Assembly: GCF_947492405.1 (NCBI RefSeq)
Contig: NZ_CANLMP010000001.1
Span: forward strand, 1,178,001 to 1,242,000
Direction: 5' to 3'
Length of the DNA stretch: 64,000 bases
Source of the DNA: an uncultured Aquimarina sp.
Lineage (GTDB): Bacteria; Bacteroidota; Bacteroidia; Flavobacteriales; Flavobacteriaceae
The translations under genes were made by a program, and so were the position numbers. The notes beneath the pieces are model-generated. The model had not been told where the DNA came from and did no database searches. It saw only the letters and a program-made list of their open reading frames with translations. Within the stretch, counting starts at the first letter, position 1. Every line of letters starts with the position of its first letter. This document shows positions 34,206 through 42,422 of this stretch, one piece after another.

Positions 34206-36722
34206 CTAATTTGTTATAGTTACTGTAGTTCCAGTAATGTCGGTTCCACCGAATTCGTCTGTTATTAATATTCCTACATTAAAAACTGTTCCTGGTGCAC
34301 CTGTAAATGTATGCGTTACATTATCTCTAAAATCACTATTTACTTCAGGTGATCCATCTCCAAAATTCCATCTGGCGTTTATAATAATACCGTCACTCTC
34401 TGAACCTCCTGCGTTAAAAGTAATCGTTAACGGGGATTGACCCGTTACATTTCTAGGACTAAATCTTGCAACAGGTTTATTAAAAACCTGAACAAACCTA
34501 GAAACACTTGCTGAATTACCGGATCTATCAGTTGCGGTATACTTTAACTCATAAAGTCCTGCAATATTTACATTTAAATTCAAAGGTAGTCCAACGGTAA
34601 TTTCGCCTTCTTGATTAAAATTATCCGAAACTGTCACACCCTGTTCGGTATAAGTTCCTCCTACCTGAATAAATATATTCCTTTCCCCTATAAGTTCTAT
34701 AGTTGGAGCTACATCATCGATTACGTTAACTTTTAAATTTTTTATTGTTGTATTATCAGACTCATCAGTTGCCGTGTATGTTAATGTATTTTCTCCTAAA
34801 GTAGTAGTATCCACGGATCCACTTATCACTGCGGTTAAAGGATCAATGGCATTATCAGTCACTACTGCAGTAGGATTAGTAAACGAGGTATTTACTCTAT
34901 GGGTTATTCCTGATTCTGAAACGCTTAATGTTATTACTGGAGCTTCTGTATCTATAACCGTGACATCCCTTTCTGCTCTCACCATATTATCTCCTGAATC
35001 TTTTACAGTATATATCACTTTATAATTACCCGGATCATTACTGATAACGTTATTTTCTATGTTTACCGTTAGATTCTGATCTATGTCATCAGAAACTTCC
35101 ACACCAGCATCCGTGTAACTTGCAGTTGCATTAAAGGTTAGCGGGTTTTGTCCTAAAATTCTAATTACTGGAGGAGCATCATTTACTACTTTTACTACTC
35201 TATTTAAATTTGTCATATTATCTGAAGAATCTGTTACGCTATACATAATCGTATAATCACCTTCTAGATTTGTATTTACATTTCCAGTTATAGTTAGGTT
35301 TTCTTGTAACATTTCGATAGTATCTACATTATCAGAAAGCATTACTCCAGGGTCTGTAAAGGTAGCACCAACAAATATCGTAATAGGATTATCTCCTATT
35401 AAGGTAATAACCGGTGCTTCATCATCTATTACTGTTACTTTTCGAGTAATAAATGATGAATTCTCTGAAGTATCTGTGGCAGTATAGGTAATAACATACG
35501 TTTCAGGTTTTTGTATATCAACCATACCCATAATTTCTACTCTAATATCAATCTCTACATCTACATTATCCGTGACTATAATCCCTTGATCATTATATTC
35601 TTCTCCTACTCGTATTGTAATTTCTGCTTCTCCTATAAGCTCAATAAAAGGTGCTTCTGTATCTGGATCTGTATAGTTCATTAGTAAAGAACCTGTTTTT
35701 TCTAATGGTAACGTATTTGCATTTATAACTTTAAATGTAACATCATGACTTCCCATCTCTGTTCCGGTATAAAAACCTGAAAAATCTCCAGCTTCCACCG
35801 GTATTTCATCTCCAGGCTGATATACTACCTCATTAAATGTAAAAACACCTTGATTCGATGTATCATACATCATTTTATAACTAGAGTTACCTATAGTTTC
35901 AGTAATTTTAAAATTTAGTGTTGCATTGCTATTGGTAGCTAATTCAGAAGATAATGTTTCTACGGTAAACGTAAAATCAGGAGTTTCAGTTACCGGAATT
36001 GTTATACTCTTTTCTACTGTAGCATTTAAGCTACTTTTCACAATAAATTCTATTGCTAAATCTCCAACTATTGTTCCTTCTAATTGCCAAGTAAATGTAT
36101 TTCCCTGATTAATATCAATAGGCTCGTTCTGATTTAAAACTTCTCCTTCTTTATACATAATACCATTTCCACTACCATCACCATCGGTATTTACAAACTT
36201 ATAAGATATTGTATAATCGGCTGGGCTAATTTCATTGATAATGTTAAAATCAAGATCTATAACGCCACCTATATATGCTGCAGATGGAGTGGGCACGATT
36301 TCCATATCAAAAGCTGTATCCTTCACATTATAAGTTAAAACAAATTCCTTTTCTCGTTGATATTGATCTTTTATAACTACAATAACCTTATTACTTCCTA
36401 CAGTAGTACCAGTATAGGATATCGTATTTGTTAGGTTCGACAAGACGATGAATTGGTCTTCTTCTATTAACTGATCATTTAATAAATAAATTCCTGAACC
36501 TTCACTGACTTTATATTTGATACTAAAATTTTCTGGCTGTTCTAAACCATCTGTAATACTAAACTCTATATCTGAAGGAGTATTTAGAAAAGAGTCTAAA
36601 GTTGTTTCACTAAATGTCGCTTCAAATGAAATTATTAAGTCATCTGTTATTTCTTTAGTACAAGCCATGATAACTATCGATAAAATGATACTAACCAAAA
36701 AGTACTTAGATAATTTTTTCAT
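34206..36722 (-). CDS. Surface lipoprotein with TraQ-like Ig modules, DUF5011 repeats and C-terminal PKD domain
   Basis: This 838-residue lipoprotein has its lipobox at ACTKEITDD, like its paralogue at 30728. Residues about 20-345 form three modules matching those of the paralogue (for example FSIKYKVSEGSGIYLLN...ISYTGTTVGSNKVIVVIKDQ). Next come five DUF5011-type Ig repeats (about 355-745), each opening with APxIxLxGxxxIT and closing with YTxTDxSxN. The last 85 residues are a PKD domain (GQSPLTITFNAGGS...RWNFGDGSPE). The protein would form a long, stiff stalk at the cell surface. Repeat number differs from the paralogue (five versus three), consistent with expansion by duplication. Confidence 0.78.
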   Translation of the reverse strand: MKKLSKYFLVSIILSIVIMACTKEITDDLIISFEATFSETTLDSFLNTPSDIEFSITDGLEQPENFSIKYKVSEGSGIYLLNDQLIEEDQFIVLSNLTNTISYTGTTVGSNKVIVVIKDQYQREKEFVLTYNVKDTAFDMEIVPTPSAAYIGGVIDLDFNIINEISPADYTISYKFVNTDGDGSGNGIMYKEGEVLNQNEPIDINQGNTFTWQLEGTIVGDLAIEFIVKSSLNATVEKSITIPVTETPDFTFTVETLSSELATNSNATLNFKITETIGNSSYKMMYDTSNQGVFTFNEVVYQPGDEIPVEAGDFSGFYTGTEMGSHDVTFKVINANTLPLEKTGSLLMNYTDPDTEAPFIELIGEAEITIRVGEEYNDQGIIVTDNVDVEIDIRVEIMGMVDIQKPETYVITYTATDTSENSSFITRKVTVIDDEAPVITLIGDNPITIFVGATFTDPGVMLSDNVDTIEMLQENLTITGNVNTNLEGDYTIMYSVTDSSDNMTNLNRVVKVVNDAPPVIRILGQNPLTFNATASYTDAGVEVSDDIDQNLTVNIENNVISNDPGNYKVIYTVKDSGDNMVRAERDVTVIDTEAPVITLSVSESGITHRVNTSFTNPTAVVTDNAIDPLTAVISGSVDTTTLGENTLTYTATDESDNTTIKNLKVNVIDDVAPTIELIGERNIFIQVGGTYTEQGVTVSDNFNQEGEITVGLPLNLNVNIAGLYELKYTATDRSGNSASVSRFVQVFNKPVARFSPRNVTGQSPLTITFNAGGSESDGIIINARWNFGDGSPEVNSDFRDNVTHTFTGAPGTVFNVGILITDEFGGTDITGTTVTITN

Positions 36723-37201
36723 AATAATATTTACTTAAGTATTAATTTAAAAATAAGCCCAAAAGATGTCATTTCATTTCTGCTGTAAAAACATTACTAA
36801 AACACTATTAGTAAGTTCAGGTAGTAGTTTTAAGGTATTTATCTATCTTTTACACCCTTATACATCACTATACAAATCAAGTAATTATATGACGTCTCCA
36901 CTTTATAATGGGGATGTTCGTTTTAATTTTGTGGACAAATGGGAAGATTTATTGGGTAGGTGTTTTAGAAGTACCAACTATTTTTAGTTCCAAAAAGAGA
37001 TAATGATTGAAAACTTATTTTTGTTAAAATAGCATTGATCAACCCGAACTATAAGTTTTAAGCAATAGATTTTTAATAAGCGAATAAAGTTAACAGTATA
37101 TCTATTGGCTATTTTTATTCTTAGAAGCTAATAATGAAAGTTATTAAAATTCTCAATACTTAAGAGAAACTAAAACGAAAATTAATCCCTTTTAGGACAA
37201 T
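36723..37201. other. Gene-poor stretch between the Ig lipoprotein and the 58-aa gene
   Basis: I see no convincing gene. A 73-codon plus-strand ORF (36766-36987) has no start context, domain or normal composition and I do not accept it. A TAATTTTG box occurs at 36924-36931 without a -33 partner. An imperfect inverted repeat (AGCAATAGAT near 37060 with ATCTATTGGCT near 37100) could be a hairpin. Confidence 0.3.
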
Positions 37202-37234
37202 AAAAAAGGGCGTCAACAATTGACACCCTTTTTT
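37202..37234 (-). terminator. Terminator for the 58-aa membrane-protein gene
   Basis: Arms of 15 bp (37202-37216 and 37220-37234) with one mismatch have A/T tracts at both ends. It lies 25 nt after the stop of the minus-strand gene. Confidence 0.8.
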
Positions 37235-37258
37235 AAAATATATAACTAATACTGTAAC

Positions 37259-37435
37259 TTAAGCTTCTTCTCTAGCCTTTCGTTTAGCTTCTTGTTTTAA
37301 TTTAAAGTTTTCGATAGTAGCTCCAAAAATCCAGTAAGGAACCACAAAGGTTAATAAAAATATCATCAACCAAAATCCTATTGTAAGGATTGTTAAGAAT
37401 GCTAAAAAACCAAGGTATTGATCAAATTCGAACAT
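37259..37435 (-). CDS. Small (58-aa) membrane protein
   Basis: The ATG at 37435 opens a 58-residue ORF: an acidic start (MFEFDQYLG), one long hydrophobic stretch of about 30 residues (FLAFLTILTIGFWLMIFLL...), the segment VVPYWIFGATIENFKLK, and a highly charged end (QEAKRKAREEA). It is likely one or two transmembrane helices with a cytoplasmic tail. It has its own terminator and is divergent from fumC. I do not recognise the family, though the hydrophobic-then-KR/E composition is that of a genuine small membrane protein. Confidence 0.65.
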   Translation of the reverse strand: MFEFDQYLGFLAFLTILTIGFWLMIFLLTFVVPYWIFGATIENFKLKQEAKRKAREEA

Positions 37436-37584
37436 AATAGTAATCTAATTTCAATTTTTGCCAAAGATAGTAACTCTTCCTTTTATCTCATAGTATAAAT
37501 ATGATTTATTTTCAAAACAAAAACTTTAATACAATTCCTTTTTAAAAAGTATATTCTTTATTCAGAAATAGCTATACAAATTCT

Positions 37585-37592
37585 TAAATTTG
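37585..37592 (+). promoter_or_regulatory. -7 box (TAAATTTG) for fumC
   Basis: A TAnnTTTG match lies 27 nt before the ATG at 37620. It overlaps the alternative upstream codon at 37590, which argues against that start. Confidence 0.5.
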
Positions 37593-37619
37593 CCGTTCGA
37601 AAAACAAATCATCACAGCT

Positions 37620-39017
37620 ATGGAATATAGAATAGAAAAAGATACAATGGGCGAAGTAAAAGTGCCTGCTGATAAACTTTGGGGAGCACAGACAGAACGT
37701 TCCAGAAACAACTTTAAAATTGGCGCACCATCTTCAATGCCTTTAGAAATAGTATACGGTTTTGCTTATCTTAAAAAAGCTGCTGCTTTTACTAATTGCG
37801 AATTAGGGGTTCTTCCTATAGAAAAGAGGGATCTTATTGCGCAGGTATGTGATGAAATTCTGGAAGGAAAACACGATGATCAATTTCCATTAGTAATATG
37901 GCAAACTGGTTCTGGTACACAGAGTAATATGAATGTAAACGAAGTTATTGCTAATCGTGCGCATCAAATTGCCGGAAAAACAATAGGAGAAGGTGAAAAA
38001 ACAATTCAACCAAATGATGACGTAAACAAGTCTCAGTCTTCTAATGATACATTTCCTACAGGTATGCATATTGCTGCCTATAAAAAAATTCTAGAAGTTA
38101 CAATACCTGGTATCACTCAATTAAGAGACACATTAAAAAAGAAGTCAGAAACGTTCAAAAATGTTGTAAAAATTGGCCGTACCCATTTTATGGATGCTAC
38201 TCCGCTTACAATAGGGCAAGAGTTATCGGGATATGTTTCGCAGTTAGATCATGGCTTGAAAGCTTTAGAAAACACATTGCCTCATCTTGCCGAAATAGCA
38301 CTTGGTGGAACTGCAGTTGGTACGGGTTTAAATACTCCAAAAGGATATGCTAAGAGAGTATCTGAGTTTATTGCTCAGTTTACAGGATTACCATTCATTA
38401 CTGCAGAGAACAAATTTGAAGCATTAGCAGCTCACGATGCTTTTGTGGAAACACATGGTGCATTAAAGCAAATTGCCGTATCTCTGAATAAAATAGGAAA
38501 TGATATTAGAATGTTAGCTTCAGGTCCTAGAAGTGGAATTGGTGAACTTATTATTCCTGCTAATGAACCTGGAAGTTCTATTATGCCTGGGAAAGTAAAT
38601 CCAACTCAATGCGAAGCGCTAACTATGGTATGTGCACAAGTTTTGGGTAATGATGTTGCTATCAATGTTGGTGGAATGCAAGGACATTTTGAACTAAATG
38701 TTTTTAAACCAGTAATGGCTGCAAACCTATTACAGAGTGCCCAATTAATAGGTGATTCCTGTGTTTCTTTTGATGTACATTGTGCGCAAGGAATAGAGCC
38801 AAATCGAGCAAGAATTACTGAGCTATTGAATAATTCATTAATGCTAGTTACTGCTCTTAATACTAAAATAGGTTATTACAAAGCAGCAGAAATTGCGAAT
38901 ACAGCACATAAAAACGGAACTACATTACGACAGGAAGCTGTGGCATTAGGTTATGTAACAGAAGAAGAATTTGATCAATGGGTTAAACCAGAAGATATGG
39001 TTGGTGCTCTTAAATAA
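37620..39017 (+). CDS. fumC: Class II fumarate hydratase
   Basis: The product is 465 residues from ATG 37620 ([20 protein letters not shown]), the normal fumarase C start and length. It has the substrate-site motifs [23 protein letters not shown] and [12 protein letters not shown], and the superfamily signature [15 protein letters not shown] near residue 320. It catalyses reversible hydration of fumarate to malate in the TCA cycle, as a cytoplasmic homotetramer without an iron-sulfur cluster. It is a single-gene unit with a -7 box upstream and a strong terminator downstream. Confidence 0.96.
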   Translation: MEYRIEKDTMGEVKVPADKLWGAQTERSRNNFKIGAPSSMPLEIVYGFAYLKKAAAFTNCELGVLPIEKRDLIAQVCDEILEGKHDDQFPLVIWQTGSGTQSNMNVNEVIANRAHQIAGKTIGEGEKTIQPNDDVNKSQSSNDTFPTGMHIAAYKKILEVTIPGITQLRDTLKKKSETFKNVVKIGRTHFMDATPLTIGQELSGYVSQLDHGLKALENTLPHLAEIALGGTAVGTGLNTPKGYAKRVSEFIAQFTGLPFITAENKFEALAAHDAFVETHGALKQIAVSLNKIGNDIRMLASGPRSGIGELIIPANEPGSSIMPGKVNPTQCEALTMVCAQVLGNDVAINVGGMQGHFELNVFKPVMAANLLQSAQLIGDSCVSFDVHCAQGIEPNRARITELLNNSLMLVTALNTKIGYYKAAEIANTAHKNGTTLRQEAVALGYVTEEEFDQWVKPEDMVGALK

Positions 39018-39047
39018 AAATACTTTTGACTATGACTAGTCTTAAAT

Positions 39048-39079
39048 AAAAAACCGGATGTTTGCACATCCGGTTTTTT
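39048..39079 (+). terminator. Terminator after fumC
   Basis: A 14-bp perfect stem (39048-39061 with 39066-39079) around a 4-nt loop ends in a T run. The A-tract on the left makes it usable in both directions. Confidence 0.9.
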
Positions 39080-39157
39080 GTCCCCATTATTATAACTAAG
39101 TATTAGAATTTCCCCCAAAATTCTAATATACTGTTTCTTCCAATTGACAATTACATC

Positions 39158-39244
39158 CTATCTGTGTATCGCATGGCTACAAGCCTTCGGAAGTTCTCTT
39201 AAAAATTCTCTCAAAAATTTGAAATTAATTCGAAATGGTTTCAT
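39158..39244 (-). CDS. 28-aa peptide of a tandem pair (copy 1)
   Basis: An ATG at 39244 opens a 28-codon ORF ending in TAG at 39158. Its product begins MKPFRINFKFLREFL and ends RELPKACSHAIHR. A second ORF 118 nt upstream encodes a homologous peptide with the same C-terminal block ELPKA-x-SHAIHR and the same IN-F-x-F core; 17 of 28 residues are identical and none are gapped. In the last 12 codons nearly every third base differs while the amino acids hold, which is the mark of coding selection. The leaders also align (TTTACACAACGATATT before the ATG). The peptide is hydrophobic then basic, with an HAIH motif. The family and function are unknown to me. Confidence 0.75.
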   Translation of the reverse strand: MKPFRINFKFLREFLRELPKACSHAIHR

Positions 39245-39362
39245 AATATCGTTGTGTAAAGTTGTTGAATAGATCTTATTTTTTATTTAATATAAAAGTA
39301 GTTGTTTTTGTAATCTAATGAAATAAGTAAAAACCCCTATATTTCATTGGTACTGTTCATTA

Positions 39363-39449
39363 TTACCTATGGATAGCGTGGCTGCTAGCTTTAGGTAATT
39401 CCTGTAAAAAATCTAAAATAAAACGAAAGTTAATGCCTAGTAAGTTCAT
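39363..39449 (-). CDS. 28-aa peptide of a tandem pair (copy 2)
   Basis: An ATG at 39449 opens a 28-codon ORF ending in TAA at 39363. It begins MNLLGINFRFILDFL and ends QELPKASSHAIHR, and aligns without gaps to the copy at 39158. A complete Bacteroidota promoter lies just upstream: TTG (39533-39531), 20-nt spacer, then TATATTTG (39510-39503), predicting a start near 39496 and a leader of about 45 nt. A weak hairpin (39318-39349) separates the two copies, so the second could be read through or processed. The peptide is amphipathic and could be membrane-active, a signal, or a regulator. No partner gene is evident. Confidence 0.78.
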   Translation of the reverse strand: MNLLGINFRFILDFLQELPKASSHAIHR

Positions 39450-39502
39450 AATGTTGTATGTGTAAAAATGATTAGTATATCTTTTAGTAATAATCTCTGG
39501 TA

Positions 39503-39533
39503 CAAATATACTTCAGGAATACACATCGCACAA
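39503..39533 (-). promoter_or_regulatory. Complete Bacteroidota promoter for the 28-aa peptides
   Basis: On the minus strand TTG (39533-39531) is followed after exactly 20 nt by TATATTTG (39510-39503), in line with the -33/-7 consensus. It points into the peptide pair. This is the best-formed promoter I found in the window. Confidence 0.75.
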
Positions 39534-39723
39534 TGGGGGAAAACACCCGAAATGACTAGTGAGATACCCCCTTTATTTAATAAAACACTGAAAAACAGTT
39601 ATTTAAAACTAATTAAAAAACAACTGTAAAACATTATTCTATCATAATTATTAGAATTGTAGTAAATTATGAGAGGTATAAAGCTATCTTTAACACTTAT
39701 ACTTGTAGGTAATATAAAATTAT
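39534..39723. other. Intergenic stretch before the GH18-like gene
   Basis: No gene is seen. GGGGG at about 39535-39539 can pair with CCCCC at about 39566-39570. The promoter of the GH18-like gene must lie here, but no full TAnnTTTG box stands out. Confidence 0.3.
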
Positions 39724-40968
39724 ATGAAGAAACTATTCTTTACAATTTTTTCGTTAACCCTATTCATTAGCTGTAACACAGACCCTAAATCCAGTAATAG
39801 CAGCGTAAACGATGTAAAATCGATGGATAGCGTCAATTATATTAGCCAACGTCATTTACAAAATCAAAGATTCGAAAACTATAATTTTAAAACTGAAGAA
39901 CAGTGGGATAGTTTACGTACTATTTCTCATAAAAAGGTACTGCATAAAAAAGGAAAAGTCCATCCCGATATTCGTACGTTTGGATGGCATATCTATTCTA
40001 ATGGTTCTACCTATAAAAATTATAATTTTTCTATGCTATGGGGACTCTCCTATTTTTCATATGCTTTGCAACCAGAAACCGGTAGTTATAAAACCATTCA
40101 TCAATGGAAAACGACTTCTTTGATAGATAGCGCTAAAACAAAAGGTTGTAAAGTTTTTTTTTCTGTTTCTAATTTTGGAAAGAAAAACAACACTATTTTT
40201 CTTAGAAATCAAAAAGCTCGGCAGACATTAATAGATAGCCTATCTAGTCTATTAGCTCTACGATCAGCAGACGGAATTAATATAGATTTTGAAGGAGTTT
40301 CAAAAAAAGACAAAGAACACTTTACTAAATTTATAATTGAGATCTCAAAAAACCTAAAACAAGATAATCCCAACTATATGATTTCTCTGTGTCTTTATGC
40401 TATCGACTGGAATGATATTTTTGATATAGGCGTTATTGATCCGTACATAGATTTTTATACTTTGATGGGTTATGATTATTACGGAAGCTTTAGTAAAACC
40501 ACCGGACCTGTAACACCCTTAAAAAAAAGTAAGAAATTCGGAAATGGTCTGGAAACATCTGTTAATTATTATAAAAACAAAGGTGTGCATTTCAATAAAC
40601 TAATTGTTGGATTACCATATTATGGGGCGGAATGGTATACTAAAAAACCTGAAATAGGTGCAGTAGCTACTAGATTTAAATCTCACCCAAAATATCAATC
40701 AATAAAGGAATTATATATCGATTCATTAAAAATCCCAGTACAGTTTGATCCTAAAAGTGCTTCTAGTTATATAATTATCAAAGACAGTAATAAAGTATAT
40801 AGACAGTTATTTTTTGAAGATGTAAAATCACTATCTATTAAATATAATTGGATAAAAAGTAACCGCATCGGAGGAGTTGGAATTTGGGCCTTAGGATATG
40901 ATGATGGGTATCCAGAATTATGGGATCTATTAACGGAGAAATTTTCACAAGAACAAAATGCACCTTGA
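39724..40968 (+). CDS. GH18-family lipoprotein (chitinase-like fold)
   Basis: This 414-residue lipoprotein has its lipobox at FISC (Cys17). The GH18 catalytic motif DxxDxDxE appears as DGINIDFE, with Asp183, Asp188 and Glu190 as the expected catalytic set. Barrel strands are visible as GCKVFFSVSNFG, FYTLMGYDYYG and KLIVGLPYYGAEW, and the C-terminal GGVGIWALGYDDGYPELW is the usual last strand. The enzyme would cleave beta-1,4-GlcNAc-containing polymers such as chitin or peptidoglycan-like glycans. Its envelope location and lack of carbohydrate-binding modules fit either spore/peptidoglycan-type GH18 or a chitooligosaccharidase. It is a single gene. Confidence 0.88.
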   Translation: MKKLFFTIFSLTLFISCNTDPKSSNSSVNDVKSMDSVNYISQRHLQNQRFENYNFKTEEQWDSLRTISHKKVLHKKGKVHPDIRTFGWHIYSNGSTYKNYNFSMLWGLSYFSYALQPETGSYKTIHQWKTTSLIDSAKTKGCKVFFSVSNFGKKNNTIFLRNQKARQTLIDSLSSLLALRSADGINIDFEGVSKKDKEHFTKFIIEISKNLKQDNPNYMISLCLYAIDWNDIFDIGVIDPYIDFYTLMGYDYYGSFSKTTGPVTPLKKSKKFGNGLETSVNYYKNKGVHFNKLIVGLPYYGAEWYTKKPEIGAVATRFKSHPKYQSIKELYIDSLKIPVQFDPKSASSYIIIKDSNKVYRQLFFEDVKSLSIKYNWIKSNRIGGVGIWALGYDDGYPELWDLLTEKFSQEQNAP

Positions 40969-41115
40969 AACACAAGATAATATTCTGTGAAAATTGAAAA
41001 CCAATAATTTTTTTCGTTTAAGTTATTGGATAAAAACTGGAAATGATAATAATACGGGGTTAAGATCACATTTCATGCTATTTTAGTCAACATAATACAC
41101 TGAAACATCTATAAT

Positions 41116-41829
41116 ATGAAAGTTTATGATTTTGATATACAAAATGGAACTTACTGTTTTGAATTCGAAGGTTTAAATACTGAGATGCATTCTCACTCTG
41201 TGGTAGAGATCATAACTGCGATAGAAGGAACTTTTGATACAAATATCAACCAACAAACCAGGAAAAATTTAGTTTTTGCAATTATAGACTCTAATATTAA
41301 ACATAAGATATCTGCTCAACATTGCGTTTCTAAAATTTTAATGATAGAAAGTAATAACCCTACACTTACTGAATTTTTAAAAAAATTAAACATCACACTA
41401 ACGAATGGATATTTCTTGAAAAAAGAATTTAGTGATAGACATATTATAACTAAAGAAATAACAGACTTCGCTAGGGAAAATAATCTTAAAGAACCAATAG
41501 ATACAAGAATTAAACAATGTCTTTCTATTATAGAAAATGATGACATTGAATATGCTACGCTTGTTAAGTCTTTAACCTCAAAAGTATTTCTATCCGAAAG
41601 TAGGATTTCACATCTCTTTAAAGAACAAATAGGAGTTTCTTTAAAAAAATATCTTGTATGGAATAATTTACGAAAAGCTATTCATCAGTACTTAGAAGAG
41701 AACAAAAATTTAACAGAGATATCCATTGAAAATGGTTTTTTTGACCAGGCACACCTGAGTAATTCTTTTAAAAATGTTTTAGGAGTAGCTCCATCAAAAG
41801 CTTATAATAGCAGAACCTTACAATTTTAA
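41116..41829 (+). CDS. AraC-family transcriptional regulator
   Basis: The 237-residue protein has an N-terminal cupin-like sensory part (about 1-100; EMHSHSVVEIITAIEGTFD) and two C-terminal helix-turn-helix motifs (SKVFLSESRISHLFKEQIGVSLKKYLVWNNLRKA and LTEISIENGFFDQAHLSNSFKNVLGVAPSKAYN). This is the complete AraC/XylS DNA-binding domain. The small-molecule ligand is unknown. It is 147 nt after the GH18 gene and 41 nt before a GNAT gene, so it may be co-transcribed with the latter. Confidence 0.88.
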   Translation: MKVYDFDIQNGTYCFEFEGLNTEMHSHSVVEIITAIEGTFDTNINQQTRKNLVFAIIDSNIKHKISAQHCVSKILMIESNNPTLTEFLKKLNITLTNGYFLKKEFSDRHIITKEITDFARENNLKEPIDTRIKQCLSIIENDDIEYATLVKSLTSKVFLSESRISHLFKEQIGVSLKKYLVWNNLRKAIHQYLEENKNLTEISIENGFFDQAHLSNSFKNVLGVAPSKAYNSRTLQF

Positions 41830-41870
41830 AAGGTTATACCAGATTATATTTGACTTTTAAAATGTAAAAA

Positions 41871-42338
41871 ATGAGTATAGAAATACGAAAAGTCAAAAAA
41901 GAAGATGTAGTATCTCTAAAAGAAGTACTGGACTCCAGTGGATTATTTCCATCACATTTACTTGAAGAAATGATCAATAACTATTTTAATGATGGATCTT
42001 CAACTGATATTTGGTTTACCGCTATTAATAAAGACAAACCAATATCAATAGGATATTGTGCTCCAGAAAGACTTACTGAAGGAACCTATAACCTTTATGC
42101 AATTGCTGTACATAAAGATTACCAAGGTAAAGGTATAGGCAAAAAAAAGATGGATTATATTGAAAACCTTTTACGAGAGAATGGTCATAGAGTATTGATT
42201 GTGGAAACATCCGGAAAGTCAGAATTCGAACTAACCAGAAAATTTTATCATAAATGTAAATACACAAAACAGGCAGTAATTCCAGAGTTTTATGATAAAG
42301 ATGATGACAAAATAGTATTTTGGAAAAAATTATACTAA
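41871..42338 (+). CDS. GNAT-family N-acetyltransferase
   Basis: This 155-residue single-domain GNAT has the acetyl-CoA loop in LYAIAVHKDYQGKGIGKKKMDYIE (motif QGKGIG) followed by RVLIVETSGKSEFELTRKFYHKCKY, which is motif B. The length is normal. The substrate is unknown; the acidic C-terminus (DKDDDKIVFWKK) resembles small amine/antibiotic acetyltransferases only generally. It follows the AraC regulator closely and may be its target. Confidence 0.88.
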   Translation: MSIEIRKVKKEDVVSLKEVLDSSGLFPSHLLEEMINNYFNDGSSTDIWFTAINKDKPISIGYCAPERLTEGTYNLYAIAVHKDYQGKGIGKKKMDYIENLLRENGHRVLIVETSGKSEFELTRKFYHKCKYTKQAVIPEFYDKDDDKIVFWKKLY

Positions 42339-42368
42339 AAAAACAAGTCTATCAACTTATTAGAAACC

Positions 42369-42404
42369 GAAGAAAGCACAGCAAATTGAAGATGTGCTTT
42401 CTTC
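42369..42404. terminator. Hairpin between convergent genes
   Basis: GAAGAAAGCACA (42369-42380) pairs perfectly with 42393-42404. It lies between the GNAT gene and the convergent PLP-enzyme gene. The stem ends in A/T-rich sequence but has no long T run. Confidence 0.55.
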
Positions 42405-42422
42405 AGTAGATTGTTAATTATT

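Noticed and set aside
36766..36987. 73-codon plus-strand ORF.
   Set aside because: It has no domain, signal, start context or terminator and its amino-acid composition is not that of a normal protein.
18379..41099. A shared 17-mer (TTAGTCAACATAATACA) at 18379-18395 and 41083-41099, each upstream of a gene start.
   Set aside because: In AT-rich sequence of this length about one 17-mer match is expected by chance, and the flanks do not align.
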